Source of the DNA: an uncultured Oscillibacter sp.
Lineage (GTDB): Bacteria > Bacillota > Clostridia > Oscillospirales > Oscillospiraceae
Direction of reading: 5' to 3'
Assembly (NCBI GenBank): GCA_910588005.1
Contig: CAJUQM010000037.1
Location: 1-24,381, forward strand
DNA: 24,381 bases
Shown here: one piece after another, positions 13,682-22,164 of the stretch
How positions within the stretch are numbered: position 1 is the first letter of the stretch
Layout of the letters: every line of letters begins with the position of its first letter
The notes under the pieces: model-generated
Databases searched by the model: none
Seen by the model: only the letters and a program-made list of their open reading frames with translations
What the model was told of the DNA's origin: nothing
Position numbers and translations under genes: made by a program

Positions 13682-14417
13682 TTTCCCCCATGTGTATCCC
13701 TATTCCCGGCAGGAAGCCCAGAGACGAAAAGAGGAGCGGCTGTACACGGATAGCTTCAAGACAAACGTCAGCTGCGCGAGGGCCGTCGAATGTGCTGTCC
13801 GGGACCATTGCAATGGAGCGGACGGAGACCTGACAGAGGGCTGCGCCTTGTCCGTGCTGGAGCAATACGGATTTAAGCGGGTGAACTTTGTCCTTGCCAA
13901 TTCGATCTCACAGCTGGATGATCCGGACCAGATCAGCAGTGCGGTCCGCCAATGGGGACAGAGGACTTTCGTACCCCCGGACCGCAAATACAACATCTAT
14001 TTCGCGGTGAATGCGGCAGCGCCGCGGCTGGAATCTTTTATCCGGCAGGCACAGGAGGCATATCGAGCCCTTGGCCTTTTCGGACCGGAGCACTGCACCG
14101 GTGACCGCCACGAGCAGGACTATGCCGGCAAGGTGCTGGTGATGAGTCCTGACACGCTCCGGGAGAGCTGCTGGGACCCCCGCAATCAGCTCTGGTACGG
14201 TGAGGGGGGCTTTGGCTGCACTCCTCACGCCAGAGGACAGGCAGTCTTTGCCACCTGCCTGGGAGACGGCGAGCAGACCCGCTGGAACCGCTCCGACTTT
14301 GCCGGCGTTCTGGATGAACAGTACCTGCCGGACTGGGCGCGGGAGAAGCTGGAGGAGCTTCGCGGCCTCCGGCAGGAACCGGAGCAGAGCGGCCCCATCA
14401 TGGGCGGCATGGGTTGA
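13671..14417 (+). CDS. DUF3849 domain protein, 248 aa, Gly-Gly-Met tail
   Basis: The N-terminal half matches DUF3849: HVYPYSRQEAQRR, the Cys/Ala-rich NVSCARAVECAV helix, and YGFKRVNFVLANSIS. The C-terminal half (GKVLVMSPDTL, GGFGCTPHARGQAVFATCL, RWNRSDFAGVL, LPDWAREKLEEL) is a second conserved block that in my recollection accompanies DUF3849 in Clostridia elements. The function is unknown. ATG 13671 lies inside the end of the upstream gene and has only a weak ribosome site, pointing to coupling. The protein ends SGPIMGGMG. The GGC GGC ATG codons are not the downstream ribosome site, because a separate GAGGAGGG follows the stop. Confidence 0.85.
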   Translation: MAADFPHVYPYSRQEAQRRKEERLYTDSFKTNVSCARAVECAVRDHCNGADGDLTEGCALSVLEQYGFKRVNFVLANSISQLDDPDQISSAVRQWGQRTFVPPDRKYNIYFAVNAAAPRLESFIRQAQEAYRALGLFGPEHCTGDRHEQDYAGKVLVMSPDTLRESCWDPRNQLWYGEGGFGCTPHARGQAVFATCLGDGEQTRWNRSDFAGVLDEQYLPDWAREKLEELRGLRQEPEQSGPIMGGMG

Positions 14418-14429
14418 GGAGGGATATCT

Positions 14430-14783
14430 GTGACGAGGATTGAGATCCACACATATCTTGCCAAAAAGGTAGAGGCAGCTTGGACGGCCTATGAGGAAGC
14501 CATGCTGCAGCGTCCCGCCCGCTCCGTCTTCGCCAAAGCGGCTGAGATCGATGCCGCCCGCACCTGCTTCGAGGAGCTGGTTCTGAACGCCAAAGCCTAT
14601 CCGGACGACCTGCTGGAATATCTGCTGCGCTTTGATGATCCGCTGGAGGCCATGCGGGAGCAGTGGATTCAGGAACAGAATGCGGCCTGCAGCGAGACCT
14701 TCAAGCACGCCCTTCGGAGCCTGCGGGAACACGGCCCCGAGCCGGAAACCGTTCCCGCCACAGGCGGTATGACGCTAAAGTGA
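14430..14783 (+). CDS. DUF3848-like protein, 117 aa, Gly-Gly-Met tail
   Basis: The start is GTG 14430, six bases after GAGGAGGGA. The protein is almost entirely helical: TYLAKKVEAAWTAYEEAML, AAEIDAARTCFEELV, LLEYLLRFDDPLEAMREQWI. The helix followed by the FDDPLEAM block resembles DUF3848, which often accompanies DUF3849 in these elements; the match is from memory and moderate. It ends VPATGGMTLK. The next gene has its own ribosome site about 30 bases further on, so the tail codons carry no translational signal here. Confidence 0.65.
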   Translation: MTRIEIHTYLAKKVEAAWTAYEEAMLQRPARSVFAKAAEIDAARTCFEELVLNAKAYPDDLLEYLLRFDDPLEAMREQWIQEQNAACSETFKHALRSLREHGPEPETVPATGGMTLK

Positions 14784-14821
14784 CCCCATTTTATCCAGAA
14801 TATTTTAAGGAGGAAACGACA

Positions 14822-15196
14822 ATGAAACAGACCCCCACCCCGGCTCCCGTCCCCCAGCGGGAGATACTCCCCATGCAGGTGGATGTGAAGATCCACTCCC
14901 TCCACGCCAGCGGCCCCGTCCTGGCGGACGCCTCCGTCAACCTGAACGGCTGCTTCGCCGTCCGGGGCGTGAAGGTGGTGGACGGTAGCAACGGCCCCTT
15001 CGTCTCCATGCCCAGCTACAAGGGCAGGGACGGCTACAAGGACGTCTGCTTTCCCTGCACCAAGGAGTTCCACCAGCAGTTCCACCAGGCGGTGCTGGAC
15101 GCCTACCAGCAGTCGCTGACGCAGCTTCCCCAGCGGCAGCAGGAAAACGGCGGGCAGAGCATGGACGCTCCTCCCGCCCCGGAAATGGGAATGTAA
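14822..15196 (+). CDS. spoVG: SpoVG-family protein, 124 aa
   Basis: The start ATG 14822 follows AAGGAGG; the longer frame to 14663 overlaps the upstream gene and is ignored. Residues 18-98 match SpoVG: VDVKIHSLHASGPVLADASV, FAVRGVKVVDG, GPFVSMPS, YKDVCFPCTKEFHQQFHQAV. SpoVG is a small nucleic-acid-binding regulator known from sporulation and cell-division control in Firmicutes, and copies are carried by many conjugative elements. This one differs by a Pro-rich N-terminal extension and a Gln/Pro-rich C-terminal tail ending APEMGM, reminiscent of the Gly-Met tails of neighbouring proteins. It closes the cytoplasmic gene run before the surface block. Confidence 0.88.
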   Translation: MKQTPTPAPVPQREILPMQVDVKIHSLHASGPVLADASVNLNGCFAVRGVKVVDGSNGPFVSMPSYKGRDGYKDVCFPCTKEFHQQFHQAVLDAYQQSLTQLPQRQQENGGQSMDAPPAPEMGM

Positions 15197-15212
15197 AGAG
15201 GAGGAAAAGAAC

Positions 15213-16136
15213 ATGAAAAGACTGACCACTGTCTGCGCCCTGGCCCTGGCGCTGACCATGGCCCTCGCTCCCGCCGCTCACGCGGCGGAGTGGGCCGACC
15301 CCGCCCAAGTGTGTTATCCCACCTCTGTTACCAGGAATGAGGACGGCACCGAGATCCGCAAGATCTATGACCTGTCCCCGGAGGACGATCCCGTCGGGAT
15401 TCCCCGCTCGGACTTCCAGCAGGACGGGTACCATTATACGCTGGTGGATCTGCTGAAACAGGAGCTGCCGGAGCATGAGAGCCGCCAGCACACCGAAACG
15501 GTGACGCTGGAGAGCAAGAGCAAGGACATGGCCTCTGTGCTGGCCCTGCTGCCCCAGGAGAAGGAGTTCATCACCGAGGACGGCCTTGCCGGTATCCTGA
15601 CCCTGCGGCTGGACACGGTGCAGGTGGAGCCTTCCGGCTATGCAAGCTCCACCAAGCAGGTCTCCACCACTCGGAGCTATCCCAACCTGGCTGGGCAGGA
15701 TACCCAGTACATCCCCAAGACCATCCAGGACGGCGGGCGCACCCTGACTCTCCAGGACGTCAGCTGGCAGACGGACAACACCGGCAGTCTGGACGGCTAT
15801 GCCCTGGGTGACCGCTACACCGCAGTGGCCACCTACACCGGCAGCGCCACCAGCAGCTATATCAAGGGGTACACCGTCTCTGCCGATTACACCGGCACCG
15901 TCAGCAGGATTGCGCTGAACAAGACCCGGTATGTGGCCATCTTCGAGGGTACGCCCCTCCAGCCGGCGGAACCCGCGGAGGAGATTTCGGATATCAACGC
16001 CTCCGCCTCCGGCTTCAACTGGCCGCTCCTGCTGGTGCCCCTGGGCCTCATCGCCGCAGCTGGCGGCGGCATCGGCATCGCTCTGTTCCTCAAGCGGCGC
16101 AATGAGCTGGCGGAGGGCAGCGATGGGGATGCCTGA
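15213..16136 (+). CDS. Exported membrane-anchored protein of unknown function, 307 aa
   Basis: ATG 15213 follows GAGGAGG. A clear signal peptide covers residues 1-25 (KR, then a hydrophobic core, then AAHAAEW). A single transmembrane helix at about 270-293 is followed by KRRNE, giving an outside-facing protein with a short cytoplasmic end. The exposed part is beta-rich and Thr/Ser-rich (DGYHYTLVDLLKQEL, YTAVATYTGSATSSYIKGY). No enzyme motif is visible. Proteins with this layout sit beside sortase and type IV secretion genes in related elements, so it may be an envelope component of the transfer apparatus; this is inference. Confidence 0.75.
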   Translation: MKRLTTVCALALALTMALAPAAHAAEWADPAQVCYPTSVTRNEDGTEIRKIYDLSPEDDPVGIPRSDFQQDGYHYTLVDLLKQELPEHESRQHTETVTLESKSKDMASVLALLPQEKEFITEDGLAGILTLRLDTVQVEPSGYASSTKQVSTTRSYPNLAGQDTQYIPKTIQDGGRTLTLQDVSWQTDNTGSLDGYALGDRYTAVATYTGSATSSYIKGYTVSADYTGTVSRIALNKTRYVAIFEGTPLQPAEPAEEISDINASASGFNWPLLLVPLGLIAAAGGGIGIALFLKRRNELAEGSDGDA

Positions 16137-16176
16137 TCCCAGCCATACATTATAAAAGAAAGGGCTGACAAACACG

Positions 16177-17022
16177 ATGAAGAAATTGACCATGCTGCTT
16201 CTGGCTCTGTCCATGGCGGCGTCTCTGGCCGTCCCCGCCAGCGCCGCCGGGCCCATGGAGTACACCTTTGACGGGACAGGAGACCCGGAGTACGGCAAGC
16301 CCACCTCCATTGAGGTAATCTACACCGCAGACGGCGGGGCCAGGAAGAATGAGGATGTGAGCAAGAATGCCGCCCTCGCGCCGCCCTCTTTCGGGAGTCC
16401 CAGCGCCGACACTCTGCACACCGGTACGCCGCTGACGCCCAATCTGGCCCCCGGCTATCAGCCGACTGCTGGAGCCGTTATCAACGGCAGCTCCGCCGTG
16501 ATCCAGTCCCCCGCCATGGGCGGCGGGGCGGCCTCCGGTGCCGGGGCGCTCTATGTTCCCGGCTCCTCCACCGTGACGGTGACCGATCCCGGCAGCACTT
16601 CCAGCGGCTACACGGAGGTGACGGACGACCTCTACTACAGAGGCGGGCATCTCGGCACACTGGAGATCCCCGCCATTGATTTGGAGGTGAAGATCTACCA
16701 GGGCACGGACAGCAGGACCCTGGCAAAGGGTGTGGGCCACTTTACGGAGACCTCCATCTGGGCTGGAAATGTTGGACTGGCCGCGCACAACCGGGGGACC
16801 AATTCCTACTTCGGTCAGATCCACACCCTGGAGGCCGGAGACAGGATCACCCTGACCACCAAACTGGGGACCCGGACCTATGAGGTGACCTCTGTGGCCA
16901 AGGTCAGCGAGACGGACCGGAGCAGTCTCACTGACACGCGGGACAACTGTCTGACGCTGTACACCTGCGTCCGGAACGAGCGGGATCTCCGCTGGTGTGT
17001 CCGTGCGGTGGAGATTTCCTGA
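16177..17022 (+). CDS. Sortase, secreted or N-anchored, 281 aa
   Basis: Sortases are extracellular cysteine transpeptidases that join surface proteins to peptidoglycan or to one another. The catalytic triad is visible: His204 in LAAHNRG, Cys264 in LTLYTCVRN and Arg272 in LRWCV. The domain starts near GTLEIPAIDLEVKIYQG (160-176) and resembles class D-type sortases. Residues 1-24 are a signal peptide ending ASAAG. Residues 25-150 are a low-complexity exported spacer. There is no C-terminal membrane helix, so the enzyme is held by an uncleaved N-terminus or released. Its likely substrate is the CnaB-repeat adhesin encoded 1.2 kb downstream, whose sorting signal lies beyond the window. Confidence 0.92.
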   Translation: MKKLTMLLLALSMAASLAVPASAAGPMEYTFDGTGDPEYGKPTSIEVIYTADGGARKNEDVSKNAALAPPSFGSPSADTLHTGTPLTPNLAPGYQPTAGAVINGSSAVIQSPAMGGGAASGAGALYVPGSSTVTVTDPGSTSSGYTEVTDDLYYRGGHLGTLEIPAIDLEVKIYQGTDSRTLAKGVGHFTETSIWAGNVGLAAHNRGTNSYFGQIHTLEAGDRITLTTKLGTRTYEVTSVAKVSETDRSSLTDTRDNCLTLYTCVRNERDLRWCVRAVEIS

Positions 17023-17142
17023 CTATGTAATCTGCTTCGTTTTTACCTTTCTTTTTCTACCTCTCCTCTTCCGCTTTCCCATAGCTTTCAACCCCTCTTT
17101 GGGGTATGATGTGGGCAGGAAAAGATCAAGGAGGCGCAGAGA

Positions 17143-18117
17143 ATGAAAAAGAGAGACCTCGGGACCCTGGCCGTTGGCATGGCGCTTGGCGCTGTGCTGA
17201 CCGGCGGCGCGGCTGCCGCGGGCGTGATGGCGGAGCCCAGCTGGCAGAACATTTATGTAGACGGCCATCAGGTACACATGACCGCCTACAACATCGCGGG
17301 CAACAACTTCGTCAAGCTCCGGGACATCGGAAAAGAGGTGGGTTTCAATGTCTACTGGGCCAACGGCGTTCAGGTGGACAGCAGCTCCCCTTACACCGGA
17401 GAGGCCCCGACCCAAACGCCTCCGCCCACAGCGGCGCAGGCGGTCCGGGTGAGCAGCTACAAGGGAGATACCCTGAACACGGGAGACCGCAGCGGGCTCA
17501 TCATTAGCCCCAGCGGGGCGGCCTATACGGTGACCTCCAGCGATCCGGCGGTCATCGCAGTTGAAAAGGTATCCGGGAGCTGGGTCGCCGTGGCGAAGTC
17601 AGCCGGGACCGCCACGGTCACCGCCAGAAGCAGCTCTGGAGAGACCGGCCAGCTCACGCTGACTGTGACCGGCGGCACAGCGGGCGAACAGCCCTCCGCA
17701 CCAGAGGGCGGGATTGACCTGTCCGCCAATATGGAGGTCCGGCAGGAGATGGTCCGCCTCATCAACCAGGTGCGCCGGGAAAACGGCGTGGCGGAGCTGG
17801 AGGTAAATGAGGCCCTGATGAATGCCGCCCAGGACTGTGCCGCCCACCAGATGCGGAATCACAGCCTGTATGAATGGCAGGTACTGCGGGATTACGGCTG
17901 GCCTTATGGCGGCGGATTTAACCTGACCTGCTTCACGGCCAGCGGGTATCACTACGCCGCGCAGACAGCAGTCTTTAACTGGGTCAATTCCTCCGGGCAC
18001 TTCCAAACGATGATACGGGAAGATGCCACTTGCCTCGGTACTGGCGTCTACCTATCCGGCGGCACAGCCTACTGCTACATGGTGGTAGGCGATCCCAATG
18101 CGTACAGCCCTCTATAA
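17143..18117 (+). CDS. Secreted CAP-domain protein with stalk and Ig-like domains, 324 aa
   Basis: ATG 17143 follows AAGGAGG. Residues 1-30 form a signal peptide. Residues 36-80 (IYVDGHQVHMTAYN, NNFVKLRDIGKEVGFNVYW) match the stalk domain related to copper amine oxidase N-terminal domains. Residues 100-177 look like a bacterial Ig-like BIG2 domain (DPAVIAVEKVSGSWVAVAKS, AGTATVTARS). Residues 198-318 are a CAP/SCP domain: EMVRLINQVRRENG, AAQDCAAHQM, SSGHFQTMI and TAYCYMVVGD. CAP proteins are secreted and often bind small ligands or modify the envelope. A pyrimidine-rich 120-base gap separates it from the sortase gene. TATGAT at 17105 could be a -10 box, but I find no matching -35. Confidence 0.88.
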   Translation: MKKRDLGTLAVGMALGAVLTGGAAAAGVMAEPSWQNIYVDGHQVHMTAYNIAGNNFVKLRDIGKEVGFNVYWANGVQVDSSSPYTGEAPTQTPPPTAAQAVRVSSYKGDTLNTGDRSGLIISPSGAAYTVTSSDPAVIAVEKVSGSWVAVAKSAGTATVTARSSSGETGQLTLTVTGGTAGEQPSAPEGGIDLSANMEVRQEMVRLINQVRRENGVAELEVNEALMNAAQDCAAHQMRNHSLYEWQVLRDYGWPYGGGFNLTCFTASGYHYAAQTAVFNWVNSSGHFQTMIREDATCLGTGVYLSGGTAYCYMVVGDPNAYSPL

Positions 18118-18141
18118 CCTAACATTCGATCCACGCAATTA

Positions 18142-18182
18142 AGAAAAGCCTTTCAGCAGATGCTGAGGGGCTTTTCTTTTTG
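18142..18182 (+). terminator. Intrinsic terminator after the CAP gene
   Basis: AGAAAAGCC at 18142-18150 pairs with GGCTTTTCT at 18169-18177, with an inner TCAGCA/TGCTGA stem, and is followed by a T-run. The hairpin separates the CAP gene from the giant adhesin and is close enough to ATG 18211 to act as an attenuator as well. Confidence 0.88.
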
Positions 18183-18210
18183 CAAAAGCACATGAAAGGA
18201 CGTTATTTTT

Positions 18211-21200
18211 ATGAAAAAACGAACCCATTTTCTATGGACACGCATGACGGCCATGCTTTTGGCATTGGTCTGTGTCCTCGGTCTGTTCCCCTCGCAGGCC
18301 ATGGCCGCGGGAGACACGATCAAGCTGGACCGCTTTGGAATGTCCGGTGTGTCCTATGAATCCGCGGCTCTTGGCCGCTGTTCCCTGCATCAGATGTACT
18401 ACGCCGATGGAAGCAAGACGACCACCGGATTCTGCGGCACCAAGGGCGGCGGCATGGGGCAGTCTCTGCTGGGTCAAACCTGGGGACATAAAACGACCCT
18501 CTCCGATCCCACGGTATCCATGATGATGGCGTACTATTATGCCCACTCCACTGGCGTATTTACCGATCAGGCCGAGGCTCTGGGCGTGAACACCATCTGG
18601 GATGACGGCTATACCTGGTATATGAACGCCTGGGTACAAGCTATCATCTGGCGGTACAAGCAGGGCAGTCTCGGCGATCCCGTGGTGGGGTGTGCTGAGG
18701 AACTCATGGCTGTCTATAACTCTCTTGAGGGTACTCACTTTACCAGCATTGACGATGAGAGGGACGGCTCCTCCTTCCGGGACCGGACGCAATATATTAT
18801 TGACCTTGGCAATCAGGGCGTCTGGGGAGACTGCGCGGTCTATGAGTATACCTTCACCGGCGCGGGAAGCTCCACCCATCCTGCCAGTTCCGTGCAGAAG
18901 GTCATCCTCGGTGAGCTGTCTGTAGATCATGAAACACAGGACGATTACTCCCTGATTATCAGGAAAGTGGATTCTACCAATCCCACCAAGGGCCTGCAGG
19001 GAGCGGAGTTCCATGTGCAGGCGGAAAACGGCTCCTTCTCCAGGGATGTGGTGACTGGGCCGGATGGAACCTGCCGGCTGGACGGCCTCACCGCAAATAC
19101 CTACGCCGTGACCGAGACCAAGGCGCCGTATGGCTATGAGATCGACAACGCCGGCCCGGAATATGTGGTTCTGCCCAACGGCTTCAGTAGCACCGTGACC
19201 GTCACCTTTACGGACACCCCGCCCGCCACCGGCGAGGGCACGATCCGCAAAGTGGACGCGGACGACCCCTCCACGGGTCTGGCCGGGGCGGTCATCAAGA
19301 TCACCGGTGTAGACAACAACTTTGTGGGCACCTACACCACCGGCGTGGGCGGCTATCTCACCGATGTGCCCTGGGATCAGATGCCCGTGGGAAGCTATAC
19401 CGCGGAGGAGGTCACCCCGCCGGAGGGGTACAGTCTGAGCCCGGATGTCAGCAAGACCAAGCAGACCTTCGTCTGGGATGGCAAGACCGATATTGCCCTC
19501 ATTTTTGAAAACGACGCCCGTGTCAAAATTCGGCTGCTGAAACTGGACGACAGCGGCAATCCCCTGCCCGGCGCGGTGTTCAACGTCTTGAAAGATGGCC
19601 AGATCATCGCTAGTGAGGAGACAAAGGCGGATGGCAGTATCACCATCACAAACGTGACGGAGGGAATGTACGCTTTTGTTGAGGTAAGCGCCCCGGCTCC
19701 TTTTGCCAGACTGCGGGAGCCGGTCATCGCCCATGTGGATCAGGCCGTCATCAACGGCGGCGGCACTGTCACCGTGACGGCTGCCGACAAGCGGCTGCCT
19801 AATTTGACGATTCTGAAGCGGGACAAGCAGACCGGCGGCGTGATCCCCAACACCCATTTTGAGGTCAAGGGCATTCATTTTGGGTTCCACCAGGATGTAG
19901 AGACCGGCCCGGATGGCAAGGCGGTCCTCACTGGTATCCCCGTTGACTCGTATACGGTAACGGAAAAGAGTGTCCCGGACCCGTGGGTCGTTGGCGATGA
20001 GCCGACGCAGACAATCTGGCTGGGTGCCGGGGATGACAAGGAGCTGATCTATGACAACCTCAAGCAGCCCCTGCTCACGCTCAGGAAAATTGACGCGGAC
20101 AGCCAGACCCCGATCCCCAAAACCGTCCTGACCGTCAAGGCCCTGGACGGCACGTATCAGGACGATTGGACCACCGGGCCGGACGGCACCGTCTCCCTCC
20201 GTGTTGCTCCCGGCACCTATCAGATCACGGAAAAATCCGTTCCGTCGCCCTACTACCTCCCCGACAAGGACGCGGACAGGGTACAGATCATCACCCTCAG
20301 TCCCGGCGATGAAAAGACGGTGGTTTTCCGTAACCGCAAGGCCCCGGAATTGACCGTTTTCAAGGAGAATTCCATCACTGGGGAGCCGATTGAACACGCT
20401 AAATTCCATGTCGTCTACACCAGTAATGGCGAGGCTGCGGAGGCCCCCGCCACCATCGACTACGGCGAGGTTTTCACGGACTCCAGAGGTGAGATCCGGG
20501 TCCATGAGCTGGGCAAGCGGCTGTATCCCGGCGAATTCACCATCACGGAGCTGGAGCCCGCTGACGGTTTCCAGCTCAAGGAACCCCTCATCCAGACGGT
20601 CATTATCCACGGAAATGAGAGCAAGACCGTCCGTTTCCAAAATACGCCTCTCTCGGCACTCGTGGTCTGGAAGTATGATTCCGTCACTGGCGAGCCGGTT
20701 GAGGGCGCTATTTTCCAGGTCCGCTATATGTCCGGCACCAGCGGCTCCGGCGGCACGGTGATCGGCACCTACAAGACCGGCCCTGGAGGCAGTTTCACCA
20801 TCAACCGCCTGAAAGCGGGCGCCTACACCGTGGAGGAGCTGGCCAGCGACGGCGACCACGTCATGGACACCGCCCCGCAGACGGCCTATATCTCCGGCAA
20901 GGAGCAGGACGTGGTGCAGCTCTACTTCGGCAACAGTCCCAAGGGCGCAATTTTGATCAAGAAAATTTCGGCCGCCGACCATTCGCCTTTAAGTGACTGC
21001 GAGTTTTTTATCACGGACAGCCACGGGACCATGCTGGGCGACGCCAACGGCAAGTTCGTGACGGACTCCGCGGGCACCATCCTGATCTCCAATGTAGACC
21101 CCGGCACCACCATTGTGGCTCGTGAAACCAGAGCAAAGGAAAATTACATCCTGGACGACGTGCCCCAGACCGCCACGATCAAGGCGGGGCAGACGGTAAC

Positions 21201-22164
21201 CCTGGAGTTCCGCAACCAGCCCAAGGGGTCTGTCACGCTCTACAAGTACAGCAGTCTGGACCGCCGGACCCCCTTGGAGGGCGTGGGCTTCAAAATCACC
21301 TTTGCCAATGGGCAGGTGGTGGACAACATTGGCGGGAAGCTGTCCAGCAATGGCATCTATTATACAGATGCCGAGGGCCAGATTAACATCAGCGGTGTGA
21401 CCGGGACACTGGTATTTACTGAGGTTTCCACAATCCCTGGCTACCTGATTGATGAAAACCGCAAGAGCCAGACCATTGTGGTGAATCCCGATGACCACCA
21501 GAGCGTCTACTTCTACAACCAGCCCATTGGGTCCATCGTGGTCAAGAAAATGAGCAGCACCACGAAGGAGCCTTTGAGCGACGTCGTGATCCGCATCACC
21601 CGGGCGGATGGAACTGTCGTGGGCGAATCCAACGGCGAGTTCCGAACGGACGAAAACGGCTTTATTAAGGTGGACGTGGAACCCGGCAGCTATATCGTGC
21701 AGGAGGTAAAAAGCAAGCCCGGATTCCTGCTGGACGACACCCCGAAAACGATTGAAGTCAAGGGACCCGGCACCTACAATATCGAGCTGTTCAACCAGCC
21801 CCTGGGGTCCCTGGTGATCCACAAGTACAGCAGCCTGGACCGCAAGACGCCGCTGGCAGGTGTACAGTTCAAGGTCAGCTACGCCCCCGGCTGCGTGGTA
21901 GACGATGAAAACGGAAAAATTTCCTCCAACGGCGTCTACTACACCGGACCTGACGGAACCATCACGATCAACGGCATTGTGGGCACTGTGACTGTGACAG
22001 AGCAGGCCACAATCCCCGGCTACACCATCGACCCGGAGACCCGGAGCCAGACGGTTGTTGTGCGCCCGGATGACCGGCAGGAGCTCTATTTTTACAACAG
22101 CCCGAAAATACCCTCATTATCGAAAAGTACATTGAGGAGGAGGGTAGTGAGCACAAGCCCCTGA
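18211..22164 (+). CDS. Giant thioester/CnaB-repeat adhesin, N-terminal part up to a frameshift
   Basis: ATG 18211 lies about ten bases after AAAGGA. Residues 1-33 are a signal peptide ending SQAMAAG. Residues 36-230 form a thioester-type adhesion domain: Cys75 in TTGFCGTK and Gln143 in WVQAIIWRY are the expected cross-linking pair that can bond covalently to host or cell surfaces. From about residue 243, eleven CnaB-type (SpaA-like) beta domains of 85-100 residues follow. Each opens with a Lys-containing strand (LIIRKVDS, LTILKRD, VTLYKYSS) and later carries a Glu-containing strand (AVTETKAPYGY, TVTEKSV), the residues that form internal isopeptide bonds. The last native residues are FYNSPK; then the frame reads nonsense to a stop, while homology continues in the next frame. 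With the downstream part this would be a 2,000-residue or longer sortase substrate. Confidence 0.9.
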   Translation: MKKRTHFLWTRMTAMLLALVCVLGLFPSQAMAAGDTIKLDRFGMSGVSYESAALGRCSLHQMYYADGSKTTTGFCGTKGGGMGQSLLGQTWGHKTTLSDPTVSMMMAYYYAHSTGVFTDQAEALGVNTIWDDGYTWYMNAWVQAIIWRYKQGSLGDPVVGCAEELMAVYNSLEGTHFTSIDDERDGSSFRDRTQYIIDLGNQGVWGDCAVYEYTFTGAGSSTHPASSVQKVILGELSVDHETQDDYSLIIRKVDSTNPTKGLQGAEFHVQAENGSFSRDVVTGPDGTCRLDGLTANTYAVTETKAPYGYEIDNAGPEYVVLPNGFSSTVTVTFTDTPPATGEGTIRKVDADDPSTGLAGAVIKITGVDNNFVGTYTTGVGGYLTDVPWDQMPVGSYTAEEVTPPEGYSLSPDVSKTKQTFVWDGKTDIALIFENDARVKIRLLKLDDSGNPLPGAVFNVLKDGQIIASEETKADGSITITNVTEGMYAFVEVSAPAPFARLREPVIAHVDQAVINGGGTVTVTAADKRLPNLTILKRDKQTGGVIPNTHFEVKGIHFGFHQDVETGPDGKAVLTGIPVDSYTVTEKSVPDPWVVGDEPTQTIWLGAGDDKELIYDNLKQPLLTLRKIDADSQTPIPKTVLTVKALDGTYQDDWTTGPDGTVSLRVAPGTYQITEKSVPSPYYLPDKDADRVQIITLSPGDEKTVVFRNRKAPELTVFKENSITGEPIEHAKFHVVYTSNGEAAEAPATIDYGEVFTDSRGEIRVHELGKRLYPGEFTITELEPADGFQLKEPLIQTVIIHGNESKTVRFQNTPLSALVVWKYDSVTGEPVEGAIFQVRYMSGTSGSGGTVIGTYKTGPGGSFTINRLKAGAYTVEELASDGDHVMDTAPQTAYISGKEQDVVQLYFGNSPKGAILIKKISAADHSPLSDCEFFITDSHGTMLGDANGKFVTDSAGTILISNVDPGTTIVARETRAKENYILDDVPQTATIKAGQTVTLEFRNQPKGSVTLYKYSSLDRRTPLEGVGFKITFANGQVVDNIGGKLSSNGIYYTDAEGQINISGVTGTLVFTEVSTIPGYLIDENRKSQTIVVNPDDHQSVYFYNQPIGSIVVKKMSSTTKEPLSDVVIRITRADGTVVGESNGEFRTDENGFIKVDVEPGSYIVQEVKSKPGFLLDDTPKTIEVKGPGTYNIELFNQPLGSLVIHKYSSLDRKTPLAGVQFKVSYAPGCVVDDENGKISSNGVYYTGPDGTITINGIVGTVTVTEQATIPGYTIDPETRSQTVVVRPDDRQELYFYNSPKIPSLSKSTLRRRVVSTSP

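Noticed and set aside
18232..20982. Long antisense open frame (916 codons) opposite the adhesin
   Set aside because: It is the shadow of a GC-rich, repetitive coding strand. It has no ribosome site, no recognisable domain, and the sense strand is clearly CnaB coding.
22104..22112. Programmed -1 frameshift in the adhesin
   Set aside because: The sequence CCGAAAATACC is not a good slippery heptamer, and the Shine-Dalgarno-like GAGGAGGAGGG is downstream rather than upstream. A simple indel or sequence error is more likely.
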